From the NCBI GenBank assembly GCA_963826105.1, contig CAWGWA010000005.1:184971-248970 (forward strand): a stretch of DNA of 64,000 nucleotides, read 5' to 3'. Below the pieces are notes generated by a model. The model did no database searches. It was not told the origin of the DNA and saw nothing but the letters and a program-made list of their open reading frames with translations. Of the stretch, positions 33,795-42,768 are shown in pieces. The position numbers and the translations under genes are program-made. Origin of the DNA: WHTI01 sp963826105 (lineage in GTDB: Bacteria; Actinomycetota; CADDZG01; WHSQ01). Each line of letters starts with the position of its first letter. Within the stretch, counting starts at the first letter, position 1.

Positions 33795-34804
33795 CAGACA
33801 TGATTCGTACTTCGGGACTCGTCAAACGATATGGCGACGTCACCGCACTAGACGGGCTCGACCTGGCGGTTCCCCAGGGAACCATCCTCGGGCTCCTCGG
33901 CCCCAACGGGGCTGGGAAGACAACCGCCGTTCGGATCCTGACGACCCTCCTCGAGCCCGACGCGGGCTCCGTTGAGGTAGCGGGGATCGACGTCCACGCT
34001 CACCCCGACAAGGTCCGCGAGCGCATCGGGCTGTCGGGCCAGAACGCGGCGGTCGACGAGCACCTGACCGGGTTCGAGAACCTCGACATGGTGGGGCGGC
34101 TGTACCACCTCGGCAAGGCGAAGTCCCGGGAGCGTGCCCGCGAGTTGCTCGATCAGTTCGAGCTCGATGAGGCGGCCGACCGGCCGGCCAAGACTTACTC
34201 AGGCGGCATGCGGCGCCGGCTCGATCTGGCGGCCGCACTGGTTGCATCCCCCGAGGTGCTATTCCTCGACGAGCCCACCACCGGTCTCGACCCACGTAGC
34301 CGCATCAATATGTGGTCCGCGATCCGCTCCCTGGTGGACGGCGGAGCGACGCTTCTGCTGACCACGCAGTACATGGAAGAGGCGGACCAGCTCGCCGACG
34401 ACATCGTGGTCATCGACCACGGCAAGAAGATCGCCCACGGAACCGCCGATCAGCTCAAGACCCAACTGGGTGGTGAGCGCATCGAGATCGTGGTCGACGA
34501 GATGGGCCACCTCGAGGTGACGCAGTCGATCCTCGCCGAGCTGTGCATCGGCGACGTTCAGGTGAACCGGCAGAGTCGCAAGCTCACCGCCGCGGTTACC
34601 GGTGGCGCGGGCGTCTTGCAAGAGGTCCTGCGCCGGGTCGATGCAACCAGCGTGACGCTGCTCGACGTCGGTCTCAGACGTCCGACGCTCGACGACGTGT
34701 TCTTGACCCTGACCGGTCACGTCGCCGAAGAGAAGCCAGATGAGGAAGCCAACGGTGAGCTGACCGAAGCTCCCGAGGAATTCAAGGAAGAGGAGGTCGT
34801 CTGA
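33791..34804 (+). CDS. ABC transporter ATPase, DrrA-like
   Basis: The ATPase half of an ABC-2 exporter, 337 residues. It has Walker A GPNGAGKTTAVRIL, the Q-loop region GLSGQNAAVDEHLTG, signature YSGGMRRRLDLAAAL, Walker B VLFLDEPTTGLDPRSR, and a C-terminal DrrA-like extension with an acidic tail. DrrA/DrrB relatives export drugs or lipids. It starts at GTG with GGAGGG upstream, and its stop overlaps the permease ATG. Confidence 0.92.
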   Translation: MTDMIRTSGLVKRYGDVTALDGLDLAVPQGTILGLLGPNGAGKTTAVRILTTLLEPDAGSVEVAGIDVHAHPDKVRERIGLSGQNAAVDEHLTGFENLDMVGRLYHLGKAKSRERARELLDQFELDEAADRPAKTYSGGMRRRLDLAAALVASPEVLFLDEPTTGLDPRSRINMWSAIRSLVDGGATLLLTTQYMEEADQLADDIVVIDHGKKIAHGTADQLKTQLGGERIEIVVDEMGHLEVTQSILAELCIGDVQVNRQSRKLTAAVTGGAGVLQEVLRRVDATSVTLLDVGLRRPTLDDVFLTLTGHVAEEKPDEEANGELTEAPEEFKEEEVV

Positions 34805-35613
34805 TGGCTTCTGTAGCTCACACCCTCGGCGACGGCGGGGTCATCGCCAAGCGCAACCTGATCAAGATCAAGCGCATCCCCGAGCTCCTTCTGTGGACCA
34901 CGATGTCCCCGATCATGTTCGTGCTGCTGTTCGGTTATATCTTCGGCAGCGCGATCGAGCTTCAGGGGACGACCTATCGCGAGTTCCTGATCGCCGGCAT
35001 CTTCGCCCAGACCGTCGTGTTCGGTGCGACCTTCACAGGCGCCGGCATGGCAGAGGACATGCAGAAGGGGATCATCGACCGGTTCCGTTCGCTCCCGATG
35101 GCACGCTCCGCGGTGCTCGTCGGCCGGACCGCCAGTGATGTCGCCTACAACTCGATCTCGCTGGTCGTGATGTCGCTTACCGGTCTGCTGATCGGATGGA
35201 GCATCAGCACCAACGCCCTCGAGGCGCTTGGCGGCTACCTGCTCCTGCTGTTCTTCGCCTACGCGGTCTCGTGGGTCATGGCATACGTGGGCATGCTGGT
35301 GTCGAGCCCCGAGGCGATCAACAACGCGTCGTTCATGGTCATCTTCCCGCTGACCTTCATCGCCAACACGTTCGTTCCGATCGACAACTTTCCGAGCGTT
35401 CTCAAGGTGATGGCCGAGTGGAACCCGGTATCCACGCTGGCCCAAGCGGTCCGGGAGGCGTTCGGGAACACCGACCCGTCGATGTACAACACCGATGCCT
35501 GGTCACTCCACAATCCGATCATCTACACGTTGATCTGGATCGGGATACTCCTGCTGGTCTTCATCCCGCTGAGCGTGCGCCAGTACCAGAAGACGGCCGC
35601 CCGTTCGAAGTAG
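34804..35613 (+). CDS. ABC-2 type permease, DrrB-like
   Basis: A 269-residue membrane protein with six spans. The ABC-2 signature lies around GIFAQTVVFGATFTGAGMAEDMQKGIIDRFRSLPMARSAVLVGR (read in parts), the loop that contacts the ATPase, and FIANTFVPIDNFPSVLKVMAEWNPVSTL follows. It forms the channel of the exporter with the upstream ATPase (start-stop overlap). The substrate is unknown. A strong terminator follows. Confidence 0.9.
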   Translation: MASVAHTLGDGGVIAKRNLIKIKRIPELLLWTTMSPIMFVLLFGYIFGSAIELQGTTYREFLIAGIFAQTVVFGATFTGAGMAEDMQKGIIDRFRSLPMARSAVLVGRTASDVAYNSISLVVMSLTGLLIGWSISTNALEALGGYLLLLFFAYAVSWVMAYVGMLVSSPEAINNASFMVIFPLTFIANTFVPIDNFPSVLKVMAEWNPVSTLAQAVREAFGNTDPSMYNTDAWSLHNPIIYTLIWIGILLLVFIPLSVRQYQKTAARSK

Positions 35614-35628
35614 CCGACATTGAGGCAC

Positions 35629-35665
35629 AAAGAAAGGGGCCCCCGATCCGGGGGCCCCTTTCTTT
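35629..35665. terminator. Bidirectional Rho-independent terminator
   Basis: A 17-bp perfect stem (35629-35645 / 35649-35665) with a 3-nt ATC loop: a GGGGCCCCC core flanked by AAAGAAA and TTTCTTT. It sits between the convergent permease and three-helix genes and can end both transcripts. Confidence 0.92.
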
Positions 35666-35668
35666 TGG

Positions 35669-36304
35669 CTAGAAGACGAGCACTCCGACGACCACGAGGG
35701 ATCCCGCGAGCAGCAGTCCACCGGCGCCGGTGAACGCTCTCTGCAGCCTCGGGCTGTGGGAGACGCCGGCGATACCTAGGAAAAACAGGGCGACGGCCAG
35801 GAGGACCGTGGCGAACTCGAAGTAGTCACTGTCCTTGTCCGCGGCGGCGGCGGCGGCGAAGTGTTCATCGACCTCAACGTCGAGGGCGCGGGCATCGTCG
35901 AATTGGGTCAGCTGGTAGTTGGGGTTCTCCTCCACGAACGGTGAGGACACGTCGAGTTCTTCGTTCCACCATTCGAGGCCCGAGAGCAGGTCCGCGCTCA
36001 TCAGGTTGTTCTGGATGTAGTCGGCAAAGACGATGTCGTCGGTCTGCACTGCTTTCATCCATTCGAGGAAGACGGCCTGGTCCTCGGCGCGGAACTGGTT
36101 GCCCTCGTTCCATAGCTGGCTGGCCTCATCGACCTTGCGGATGCCCTCGTTGTAATTGGAGATGACTTCGTCGCTGATCAGCGACGCCCTGAAGGCGGCG
36201 AACGCGGTTGCGATCGCGGCTACCCCCATGAGGATCGCCAGGATGATGTCCCGGGTCTTATCGCTGTGCCCGGTGGTCGTTTCCGTGGCCATCTCGTCGC
36301 TCAT
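35669..36304 (-). CDS. DUF4337-like three-helix membrane protein
   Basis: A 211-residue protein. One N-terminal span (DIILAILMGVAAIATAFAAFRA) is followed by a ~110-residue acidic, helical domain and two C-terminal spans (FATVLLAVALFFLGIAGV; GGLLLAGSLVVVGVLVF). The layout resembles DUF4337. The ATG has AAGGAG 6 nt upstream. Function unknown. Confidence 0.72.
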   Translation of the reverse strand: MSDEMATETTTGHSDKTRDIILAILMGVAAIATAFAAFRASLISDEVISNYNEGIRKVDEASQLWNEGNQFRAEDQAVFLEWMKAVQTDDIVFADYIQNNLMSADLLSGLEWWNEELDVSSPFVEENPNYQLTQFDDARALDVEVDEHFAAAAAADKDSDYFEFATVLLAVALFFLGIAGVSHSPRLQRAFTGAGGLLLAGSLVVVGVLVF

Positions 36305-36554
36305 AGCAATCTCCTTGTCGGATGTTTCGAGATGCTCGGTCTGTCTATCTGGACGAACTCTAGTGCCCGCCGACTCCGGTCGTCACGGCGTCATCGCCCG
36401 CCGGATGAGACCGGGGAAGTCCGTCTCGCGCGGGGCGCTCGAGGACCAAGAGTTGCGGGTGTCGTCCCTAGCCTCGGAGGTTAGATCTCCCGTGGGGCGG
36501 GTATTGATCCGCGGCTGATACCCCCCAGAGAGCTACTGCCGGACCGGAGCCCCC

Positions 36555-36992
36555 GTGGCAACCAACAGAACGATCGTCGATGCACCTCCTTCAGTGGTAT
36601 TTGCCGTTCTCCTCGATCCGTACGAGTACCCGAAGTGGGTTGTGGGTGCTCATCGGATTCGTGATGTCGACCTTGAGTGGCCCAGGGTTGGATCGGCGTT
36701 CTATCACCGCTCTGGCGGCGGGGCGATCGATGACAAGTCAGAGATCGTCGAGATATCGGAGCCTAAGAGGATCGTGCTTCGCGCCAAGCTGCGGCCCCTA
36801 GGTATCGCGCTCGTCGAGATTGACGTGATCCCACGAGGTGAGCGCACGGAGATCGTCATCAGGGAATATCCGGAGCCGGGGACGAAGCTCGCTCTGATCA
36901 CTCCGCTCCTGAGCCCACCGTTCTACCTGAGGAACATCGAGGCTCTCCGCCGTCTTCGGAACCGAATCAAGGTGCGGGCAGCTTCCGCATGA
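36555..36992 (+). CDS. SRPBCC/START-like domain protein
   Basis: A 145-residue polyketide-cyclase/START-type protein. VDAPPSVVFAVLLDPYEYPKWVVGAHRI is the typical first helix and strand of the hydrophobic-pocket fold, and RIVLRAKLRPLGIALVEIDVIPRGERTEIVI forms the central sheet (read in parts). It starts at GTG. It probably binds a small hydrophobic ligand; no partner is evident. Confidence 0.78.
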   Translation: MATNRTIVDAPPSVVFAVLLDPYEYPKWVVGAHRIRDVDLEWPRVGSAFYHRSGGGAIDDKSEIVEISEPKRIVLRAKLRPLGIALVEIDVIPRGERTEIVIREYPEPGTKLALITPLLSPPFYLRNIEALRRLRNRIKVRAASA

Positions 36993-37082
36993 CTTCGTTC
37001 AAGCGGGCTAGCTGACGAGCACAAACGAGGGAGATCTCTGGATGCTGCAGGAGGGCTAGGTTTGGTGCCGAATGCCCTCTAG

Positions 37083-37484
37083 ATGACACCAACTACGCGC
37101 ACCTCCGCCGCCACACTCGTGCTGTTCTCGCTCTTGACCGCGCTCGCCCTCGTGGCGCCGTCGGCCCGGGGCCAGAGCGCCCCTCTGGCCACGGTCATGA
37201 TCCCGACCTCGGATGGGGTCGAGCTTGCCGCCCAAGTGATCCTTCCCGAGGAGGGCAAGGCGTTCCCGGTGCTGCTCAACATGACCCCCTACGGTCCCGG
37301 CACCTACTTCAGCTCTTACACCGATGAGGGCTACGTGCACGTGAACGTGGACATCCGCGGTACGGGGGATCCGGGGGCAAGCTTTGTCTCTTTTGCAAGC
37401 GCGAGCAGCAGGACGTCTACGACGTGGTCGAGTGGGTCGCCGATCAGGAGTGGAGCAATGGCAAGGTAGGGATGTACGGGCGGT
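37083..37484 (+). CDS. CocE/S15-like secreted hydrolase, truncated at a contig joint
   Basis: The N-terminal ~133 residues of a secreted X-Pro dipeptidyl-peptidase/CocE-type hydrolase. Signal residues 1-30 are followed by TVMIPTSDGVELAAQVILPE, NMTPYGPGTYF and VNVDIRGTGDPG. One base is missing in the GGGGG at about 37373-37377; restoring it gives REQQDVYDVVEWVADQEWSN, then GKVGMYG. It stops exactly where the nucleophile elbow (GGSYGG) should follow, because unrelated sequence begins near 37,484. Confidence 0.78.
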
Positions 37485-37492
37485 CGCGCCCT
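37476..37492. other. Chimeric joint 1
   Basis: On the plus strand the CocE-like gene loses homology directly after Met-Tyr-Gly. On the minus strand a short-chain dehydrogenase ends abruptly after Phe-Val-Ala-Glu-Gly. Two genes truncated in mid-domain at one point, head to head, mark an artificial or recombinational joint. Confidence 0.85.
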
Positions 37493-37585
37493 CCGCCACG
37501 AACCGTTGGACGGTCGCCAGGCCGATACCCGAGCAGCCGCCGGTGACGACCGCGACCCGGTCCTGGATGTGCTCCTGCGACGAAT
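37488..37585 (-). CDS. Short-chain dehydrogenase N-terminus, truncated at joint 1
   Basis: About 30 residues of an SDR (3-oxoacyl-ACP reductase-like) protein: EHIQDRVAVVTGGCSGIGLA and TVQRFVAEG, with the TGxxxGIG cofactor motif. The start codon is unclear (GGAGG at about 37,585 but no in-frame ATG, probably another indel). The rest of the protein is lost at the joint. It is the third gene of the glnA-aldehyde dehydrogenase-SDR set. Confidence 0.7.
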
Positions 37586-37627
37586 ACCTCCGCTGGTTAG
37601 GTGCGAGCGCAGCGAGCCTCGAAACCC

Positions 37628-38992
37628 TTAGTGGGCGATGAAGACGTTCTTCTCCTCGGTGAACGCCATCGGGGCGTCCGGACCGAGCTCCCGGCCGAGG
37701 CCGGACTGCTTGTAGCCGCCGAACGGCGTCCAGTACCGCACCGACGAGTGCGAGTTGACGCTGAGGTTGCCGGCCTCGACGGCGCGCGCGACCCGGAGAC
37801 CGCGGCCCAGGTCGTTGGTGAAGATGGAGCCCGACAGGCCGTACTCGGTGTCGTTGGCGAGCGCGACAGCGTGTGCCTCGTCGTCGAACGGCATCACCGC
37901 CACCACCGGCCCGAACACCTCCTCGCGCCAGATCCGCGCCGACGGGTCCTCTTTGTGGCGACCACGCTCGGCGGCACCCAGAAGCCGTCACCGCCCGGCG
38001 TCGAGCCCGCGAACGCGACCTCCACCTCGTCGAGGTAGGCCTGCACCGAGCCCTGCTGCTGGGCCGAGATGAAGCCCACCCATCTCGCGGGTCTCGTCGC
38101 TCGGGTCGAGCACCCGGAACCCGGTGACCGCGGGCTCCAGCAGCGACACGAACTCGTCGTACGCCGACCGCTCCACCAGGATCCGGGACCGGGCGCAGCA
38201 GTCCTGGCCGGCGTTGTCGAAGACGGCCGACGGGGGCCGAGGCCGCGGCGGCCGCGATGTCCGCGTCGGCGAACACGATGTTGGCGCTCTTGCCGCCGAG
38301 CTCGAGGGTCACCCGCTTCACCTGGTCAGCGCAGCCCGCCATGATCCGCTTGCCCACCTCGGTGGAGCCGGTGAAGCAGACCTTGCGCACGAGAGGGTGC
38401 GTCACGAACCGCTCGCCGACCACCGAACCCTTGCCGGGGATGACCGTGAGCACGTGCTCCGGCAGACCGGCCTCGAGGGCGAGCTCGCCGAGCCGGATGG
38501 CGGTGAGCGGGGTCAGCTCCGCGGGCTTGAGCACGACCGTGTTGCCCGCCGCCAGGGCCGGCGCGAAGCCCCAGCCCGCGATCGGCATCGGGAAGTTCCA
38601 GGGCACGATGATGCCGACCACGCCGAGCGGCTCGAAGAATGTCAGGTCGACGCCGCCGGCCACCGGGATCTGCCGACCGAACATCCGCTCGGGGGCGCCG
38701 GCGTAATAGTTGAGGCAGTCGCGGACGTTGCCCGCCTCCCAGCGGGCGTTGCCCCAGGCGTGGCCGGCGTTGCGGACTTCCACCTCGGCGAGCTCGTCGA
38801 GGTGGTCGTCCACCACCGCCGCGAACCGCCGCAGGAGCATGGCGCGCTCACCGGGCGCCAGGTCCCCGCCATGCGGGGAACGCTTCGTGCGCGCGCTCGA
38901 TCCCCAGGTCGGTCTCTGCGACTGACGCGAGGGGGGACGTCGGTCACCGGCTTCGCGGTCGCCGGATTGATGACGGTGTAGGTGTCGATCAT
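37628..38992 (-). CDS. Aldehyde dehydrogenase family protein, several frameshifts
   Basis: An NAD(P)-dependent aldehyde dehydrogenase of about 453 residues when repaired. Recognisable parts in order: PLGVVGIIVPWNFPMPIAGW, CFTGSTEVGKRI, VTLELGGKSANIVFADAD (catalytic Glu), NAGQDCCARSRI (catalytic Cys), MFGPVVAVMPFDDE and TPFGGYKQSGLGRELG near the end. It starts at the ATG 38992 and ends TAA at 37628-37630. The frame shifts after the Cys region and near both ends. With the adjacent glutamine-synthetase-like gene it suggests oxidation of gamma-glutamylaminobutyraldehyde or a related amine product. Confidence 0.88.
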
Positions 38993-39001
38993 GGGAAAGG
39001 G

Positions 39002-40225
39002 TCAGAGCCTTTCGAAGCCGCGGCGCAGCTCCCAGTCGGTGACGGTGGCGTTGTAGGCGGCCAGCTCGACGTCCGCCATGTTGACGTAGTGGTCCACGAC
39101 CTCGTCGCCGAGCGCCTTGCGCACGACCGCCGAGGCAGCGAACCGCTCGCGTGCCTCGGTCATCGTCCGACGGAACCTTGGGCCGGTCGGACGTGTAAGC
39201 GTTGCCGACCAGCTCCTCCTCGAGCGGCAAGCTCGTTCTCGATGCCGTGCAGCCCGCCGGCCAGCATGGCAGCGAGGGCCAGGTAGGGGTTGACGTCGGC
39301 CTCCAGGCACCCGGTTCTCCATCCGGGCGCCGGCTCCGCGCCCCACCAGCCGGACGGCGCAGGTGCGGTTGTCGAGCCCCCACGCGATGGTGGTGGGCGC
39401 GAACGAGCCGTCGGCGAACCGCTTGTAGGAGTTGATGTTGGGCGCGTAGAGCAGGGTGAAGTCGGCAGCCGTGGCCAGCACGCCGGCCACGAAGTGGTCG
39501 TAGAGCGCGGTGCGGTCCCCGGCATCCTCGTCCCAGAACACCAGTGCCCCCGTCGGTGCCGCGCAGCGACAGGTGGATGTGGCACGAACTGCCCTCGCGC
39601 TGGTTGTACTTCGCCATGAAGGTGAGGGACTTGCCCTGCTGGGCGGCGATCTCCTTGGCGGCGGTCTTGTAGACGGCGTGGTTGTCTGCGGTGGTGAGCG
39701 CGTCGGCGTACAGGAAGCCGATCTCGTGCTGGCCGAAGTTGCACTCACCCTTGGCGCCCTCGACGTCGAGGCCGGCGTCGTACATGTGGTTGCGGATCGC
39801 GCGGAGCAGCGGCTCGGCCGGCGTCGTGCCGACGATCGAGTAGTCGACGTTGTACTGGTTGACCGGCGTGAGGTCGCGGAGGCGTCGGTGGCGGCCTGCT
39901 CGTAGGTGGTGTCGAACGCGATGAATTCCAGCTCGGTGCCGGCCAGGGCGGTCCAGCCGCGCTCGTCGCAGACGGTCGAGCTGGCGCTGCAGGATCGATA
40001 CGCGGCGACTGCACCACAGGGGAGTGGTCGGGCCAAACCAGATCGCACTGGATCATCGCCGTGGCCGGCAGATGAGTCAGCAACCGGATGGTCCGGTCGT
40101 CGAGCACGAACTCCATGTCGCCATAGCCGCGCTCCCACGAGGAGATCGCGTAGCCGTCGACGGTGTTCATGTCGACGTCCACCGCGAGCAGGTAGTTGCA
40201 GCCCTCGGTCCGGTTCGCGGCTAGA
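39002..40225 (-). CDS. GlnA-like gamma-glutamyl-amine ligase, N-terminus lost at joint 2, frameshifted
   Basis: A glutamine synthetase-family enzyme, probably a gamma-glutamylputrescine-type ligase. It starts abruptly at RTEGCNYLLAVDVDMNTVDG, about 50 residues into the family. It then shows YGDMEFVLDD, GAKGECNFGQHEIGF (metal Glu/His), SSCHIHLSL, YAPNINSYKRF and NRTCAVRLVG, with at least five frame changes, and ends ELRRGFERL-stop at 39002. The aldehyde dehydrogenase ATG lies 9 bases downstream. The glnA-aldh-SDR order is common in Nocardioides-type polyamine or ethanolamine clusters. Confidence 0.85.
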   Translation of the reverse strand, partial: SSREPDRGLQLPARGGRRHEHRRRLRDLLVGARLWRHGVRARRPDHPVADSSAGHGDDPVRSGLARPLPCGAVAAYRSCSASSTVCDERGWTALAGTELEFIAFDTTYEQAATDASATSRRSTSTTSTTRSSARRRPSRCSARSATTCTTPASTSRAPRVSATSASTRSASCTPTRSPPQTTTPSTRPPPRRSPPSRASPSPSWRSTTSARAVRATSTCRCAAPTGALVFWDEDAGDRTALYDHFVAGVLATAADFTLLYAPNINSYKRFADGSFAPTTIAWGLDNRTCAVRLVGRGAGARMENRVPGGRRQPLPGPRCHAGRRAARHRERACRSRRSWSATLTRPTGPRFRRTMTEARERFAASAVVRKALGDEVVDHYVNMADVELAAYNATVTDWELRRGFERL

Positions 40226-40240
40226 CATTTCACAAATCGA
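40215..40240. other. Chimeric joint 2
   Basis: The glnA-like gene loses its N-terminus here, while a rhizobial GST gene with its own short upstream region begins at 40,255. Everything to the right is alphaproteobacterial in gene content; everything to the left is actinobacterial. Confidence 0.8.
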
Positions 40241-40254
40241 CTGAGGACAAATTT

Positions 40255-40863
40255 ATGCACAAACTAATGTATTCGCCGGCCTCGCCCTACAGCGCCAAGG
40301 TGCGCATGTCAGCCGCCCATGCCGGCATTTAGCTTGAAGCGGTCGCGGTAGACACCAATGCCGACCCGAAGATCTTCTGGCGGCGAATCCGCTCGGCAAA
40401 ATCCCGACGCTGGTGACCGACGATGGCGGGACGATCTTCGACAGCCGGGCGATCACCCAGTATCTCAACCGGCATGTCCGGCGGAAAGCTGTTTCCCCGC
40501 AATGCAGCCAAGCGTCTGGAGGCCGAACGACTCGAGGCTCTTGCCGACGGCATTTGCGACTGCCTGCTGGCGATCGTCTACGAGCGGCGATTTCGTCCCG
40601 AGGAAAAAGTCCATCAGCCCTGGATCGACCGGCAGTGGGCAAAGGCGGCCCGCGGCCTCGATGTGCTCATTGCCAACCCGCCAAAACTGCCGAAGATCGA
40701 TCCATGTCGGCCACATCGCCGTGCGGGCGATGCATCGGTTATCTCGATCTTCGTTTTGCCGGAAAATGGGAAAAGGGCCGCGCCAAGCTCAAGCGCTGGG
40801 CTGCGCGTTTTGACGAGAAATTCCCGCAGCTTGCCGGCCTGATGCTCGTCCGCTCCCAAATAG
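40255..40863 (+). CDS. Glutathione S-transferase, frameshifted
   Basis: A rhizobial GST of about 200 residues when repaired. The N-terminal thioredoxin fold reads LMYSPASPYSAKVRMSA, then NPLGKIPTLVTDDG with the cis-Pro and IFDSRAI. The C-terminal helical half reads RLEAERLEALADGICDCLL, then YLDLRF. Lesions include a missing C before TGGCGGCGAAT (about 40,380), an extra C in CGGCATG (about 40,474), and a TAG after Ala-Gly-Ile that I take as an error. It ends Ser-Ala-Pro-Lys-stop at 40861-40863, where the Omp gene's terminator begins. Confidence 0.78.
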
Positions 40864-40871
40864 CGATCGAC

Positions 40872-40905
40872 AAAACGAAAAGAGCCGGGCTTTTGGGCCC
40901 GGCTC
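40872..40905 (-). terminator. Rho-independent terminator of the outer membrane protein gene
   Basis: A 9-bp stem GAGCCGGGC / GCCCGGCTC (40882-40890 / 40897-40905), followed on the minus strand by a U-rich tract (the complement of AAAACGAAAA). Confidence 0.85.
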
Positions 40906-40932
40906 CTCTCGGCATCTTAGCTGATCTTGCGA

Positions 40933-41593
40933 TCAGAACTTCATACCAATGCCGAACTGAACGCGGTTGTCCGAGCATCGATGTCGCGGGTGCCGCCGCC
41001 GGTCGTGAACGACTTGCTGCCGAAGTCCGTGTAGCGGTATTCGCCGCGCACGAAGACATTGTCGGTGACCTTGACATCAACACCGGCGCCGGCGGTCCAG
41101 CCGAGCATGGTGTTTCTGTCGCTGACGCCGCCTTCGGTGGCCTCCAGGCTCTGGGCCGCGCCGCCCGCCGTGACATAGGGCAGGATGTCCGGGCTGACCG
41201 CGTAGCCGAGACGGCCGCGCGGATCGAGCCGTCGACGCCGGACTTGACGACGTGCCGGCATTGTCGCCTTCGATGCCGGAATAGTTGATGTCGCCTTCGA
41301 TGCCGGCAACGACGCCGTTGCCGAGTTCGGCATTGTAGCCGGCAAAAGCGCCGCCGACAAAGCCATCGGTGTCGATGTTAGTTGCCGGGCTCGTTCGCCT
41401 CGCCGGCAAAACCGTAGCCAAGCTGGATACCGGCATAAGGACCGGCCCAGGTGGCGAGCGGCGGCTCTTCCATGGGTGCGGCCGGTTCCGGAACGGACTC
41501 GATGCGTCGGCCGCGAAGCGCCGGCGCCGCCGCGAGGGTGAGAAGACTGACGGCCGCAATGGCCGAGCGGGTGAACATTTTATTGAATGACAT
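40933..41593 (-). CDS. Omp25/Omp31-type outer membrane beta-barrel protein, frameshifted
   Basis: An eight-strand porin-family outer membrane protein of about 215 residues. A signal peptide (RSAIAAVSLLTLAAAPAL) precedes WAGPYAGIQLGYGFAGEA, FVGGAFAGYNAELGNGVVAG, TMLGWTAGAGVDVKVTDNVF and YRYTDFGSKSF; the barrel closes with NRVQFGIGMKF-stop, ending in the Phe typical of BAM recognition. Three or more one-base shifts interrupt it. The ATG at 41593 has AAGGAG upstream. Confidence 0.85.
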
Positions 41594-41988
41594 TTCTAAC
41601 TCCTTGGCCAAGTACGCAGAACCGACTTGGATCGACATACCGGCCCGTTTCGGGGGGAGGCGGACCGATGTCGCACGGGCGCTAATGTGGTTTCGAAATG
41701 CGGCCCGAACGTACCCGAAGCTTGATGATTCCCCGGCAGCTGATATGACCGAAAAAAGGCGTTGCGACATCGCAACAACCCTATGTCAGGAGCATAAGGT
41801 TCCTCCGCCGCAAAGCAGCTTGGTGCAAGGGGTTCGGCGACCTATATTGCGGCGGCGCAAGAAGCTGAATCGGCGAACGAATCGTGTCGCTCGGCGACCG
41901 CCGTCGTCACATTCTCGCCAGAACCATGAACGGCATTCCCTTAAAATTGTAACATTGTTGACCTTGATGCCGAAGACGCACTCCCAGG
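41594..41988. other. Non-coding stretch between the Omp and SDR genes
   Basis: No open frame here has a credible protein or ribosome site beyond the AAGGAG of the Omp gene. It must contain the divergent promoters. Near the SDR end is an AT-rich patch (TTAAAATTGTAACATTGTTGACC). Confidence 0.5.
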
Positions 41989-42768
41989 ATGAAGATCACG
42001 CCAGCCCCGCCGTGCTTGGTGACTGGCGGCGGCGCGGCGCATCGGCGCGGCAATCGTCGAGGATCTCGCGGCGCACGGATTCGCGTTGCTCATTCATTGC
42101 AACGCCTCGAAAAACGAGGCCGATAGCGCTGGCGGAACAGCTGACGGACAGCGGTGCGCAGGTTGCTGGTCGTGCAGGCCGATCTGACGCGACCGGCGAG
42201 GCGGGCGAAGGTCTCATCGAAGCGGCGAGCGGTGGCCTTGGCCGGCCGATCGAGTTGCTGGTCAACAATGCCTCGGTCTTTTCGAAGCCGACAGCCTGAT
42301 GGATTTCGAATGGGGCGATTGGGACCGGCATTTCGGCATCCATCTCGAGGCCCGGTGATGCTGGCGCGGCAAGTTTGCCGAAGGCTCTGCCGCAGAAGAC
42401 CGAAGGTCTGGTCGTGAACATGATCGACCAGCGCGTCCTGAAGCCGACGCCGCGCTATTTTTCCTATACGATTTCCAAGGTCGCGCCCTGTGGCGGCAAC
42501 GAAAACCATGGCGCAGGCGCTGGCGCCGCGCGTCCGCGTCAATGCGATCGGTCCCGGCCCGACGTTGCCAAGAAGAGCAGCCAGACGCAGCAGATTCGCC
42601 GACGTGGTCGACGCCCTGCTGTTGGGCGTGGACCGGAGCCTTCGCGAATTCGGCGCGACGATCCGCTATCTGTGGCAGACGCGGTCGATCACCGGCCAGA
42701 TGATCGCGATCGACGGCGGCCAGCATCTGGCCTGGAAGACGCCGGACGCGACGGGGATGGGCGAATGA
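41989..42768 (+). CDS. SDR oxidoreductase (FolM/pteridine reductase-like), frameshifted
   Basis: A short-chain dehydrogenase of about 255 residues when repaired. It shows VTGGGRRIGAAIVEDLAAHG (cofactor), LLVNNASVF, TPRYFSYTISK (catalytic Tyr and Lys), ALAPRVRVNAIGPGPTL and GQMIAIDGGQHLAW near the end. The R-R-I-G after the glycines and this genomic position suggest dihydromonapterin/pteridine reductase activity. It overlaps uvrC by 4 bases (ATGA). At least five indels. Confidence 0.8.

Noticed and set aside
37056..39785. A 909-codon open frame on the minus strand
   Set aside because: It is a chance chain of pieces of the glnA-like, aldehyde dehydrogenase and SDR genes linked by indels and antisense sequence. 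Only parts match real families, in different true frames.
37490..40225. The polyamine-type cluster as a horizontally acquired island
   Set aside because: Both ends cut genes in mid-domain and there is no integrase, att repeat, tRNA or IS. Error density also jumps. An assembly chimera is simpler.
40330..40345. In-frame TAG in the GST gene as a recoded codon or true pseudogene
   Set aside because: The same gene has several indels and its neighbours show the same error type, so a sequence error is the likeliest cause.
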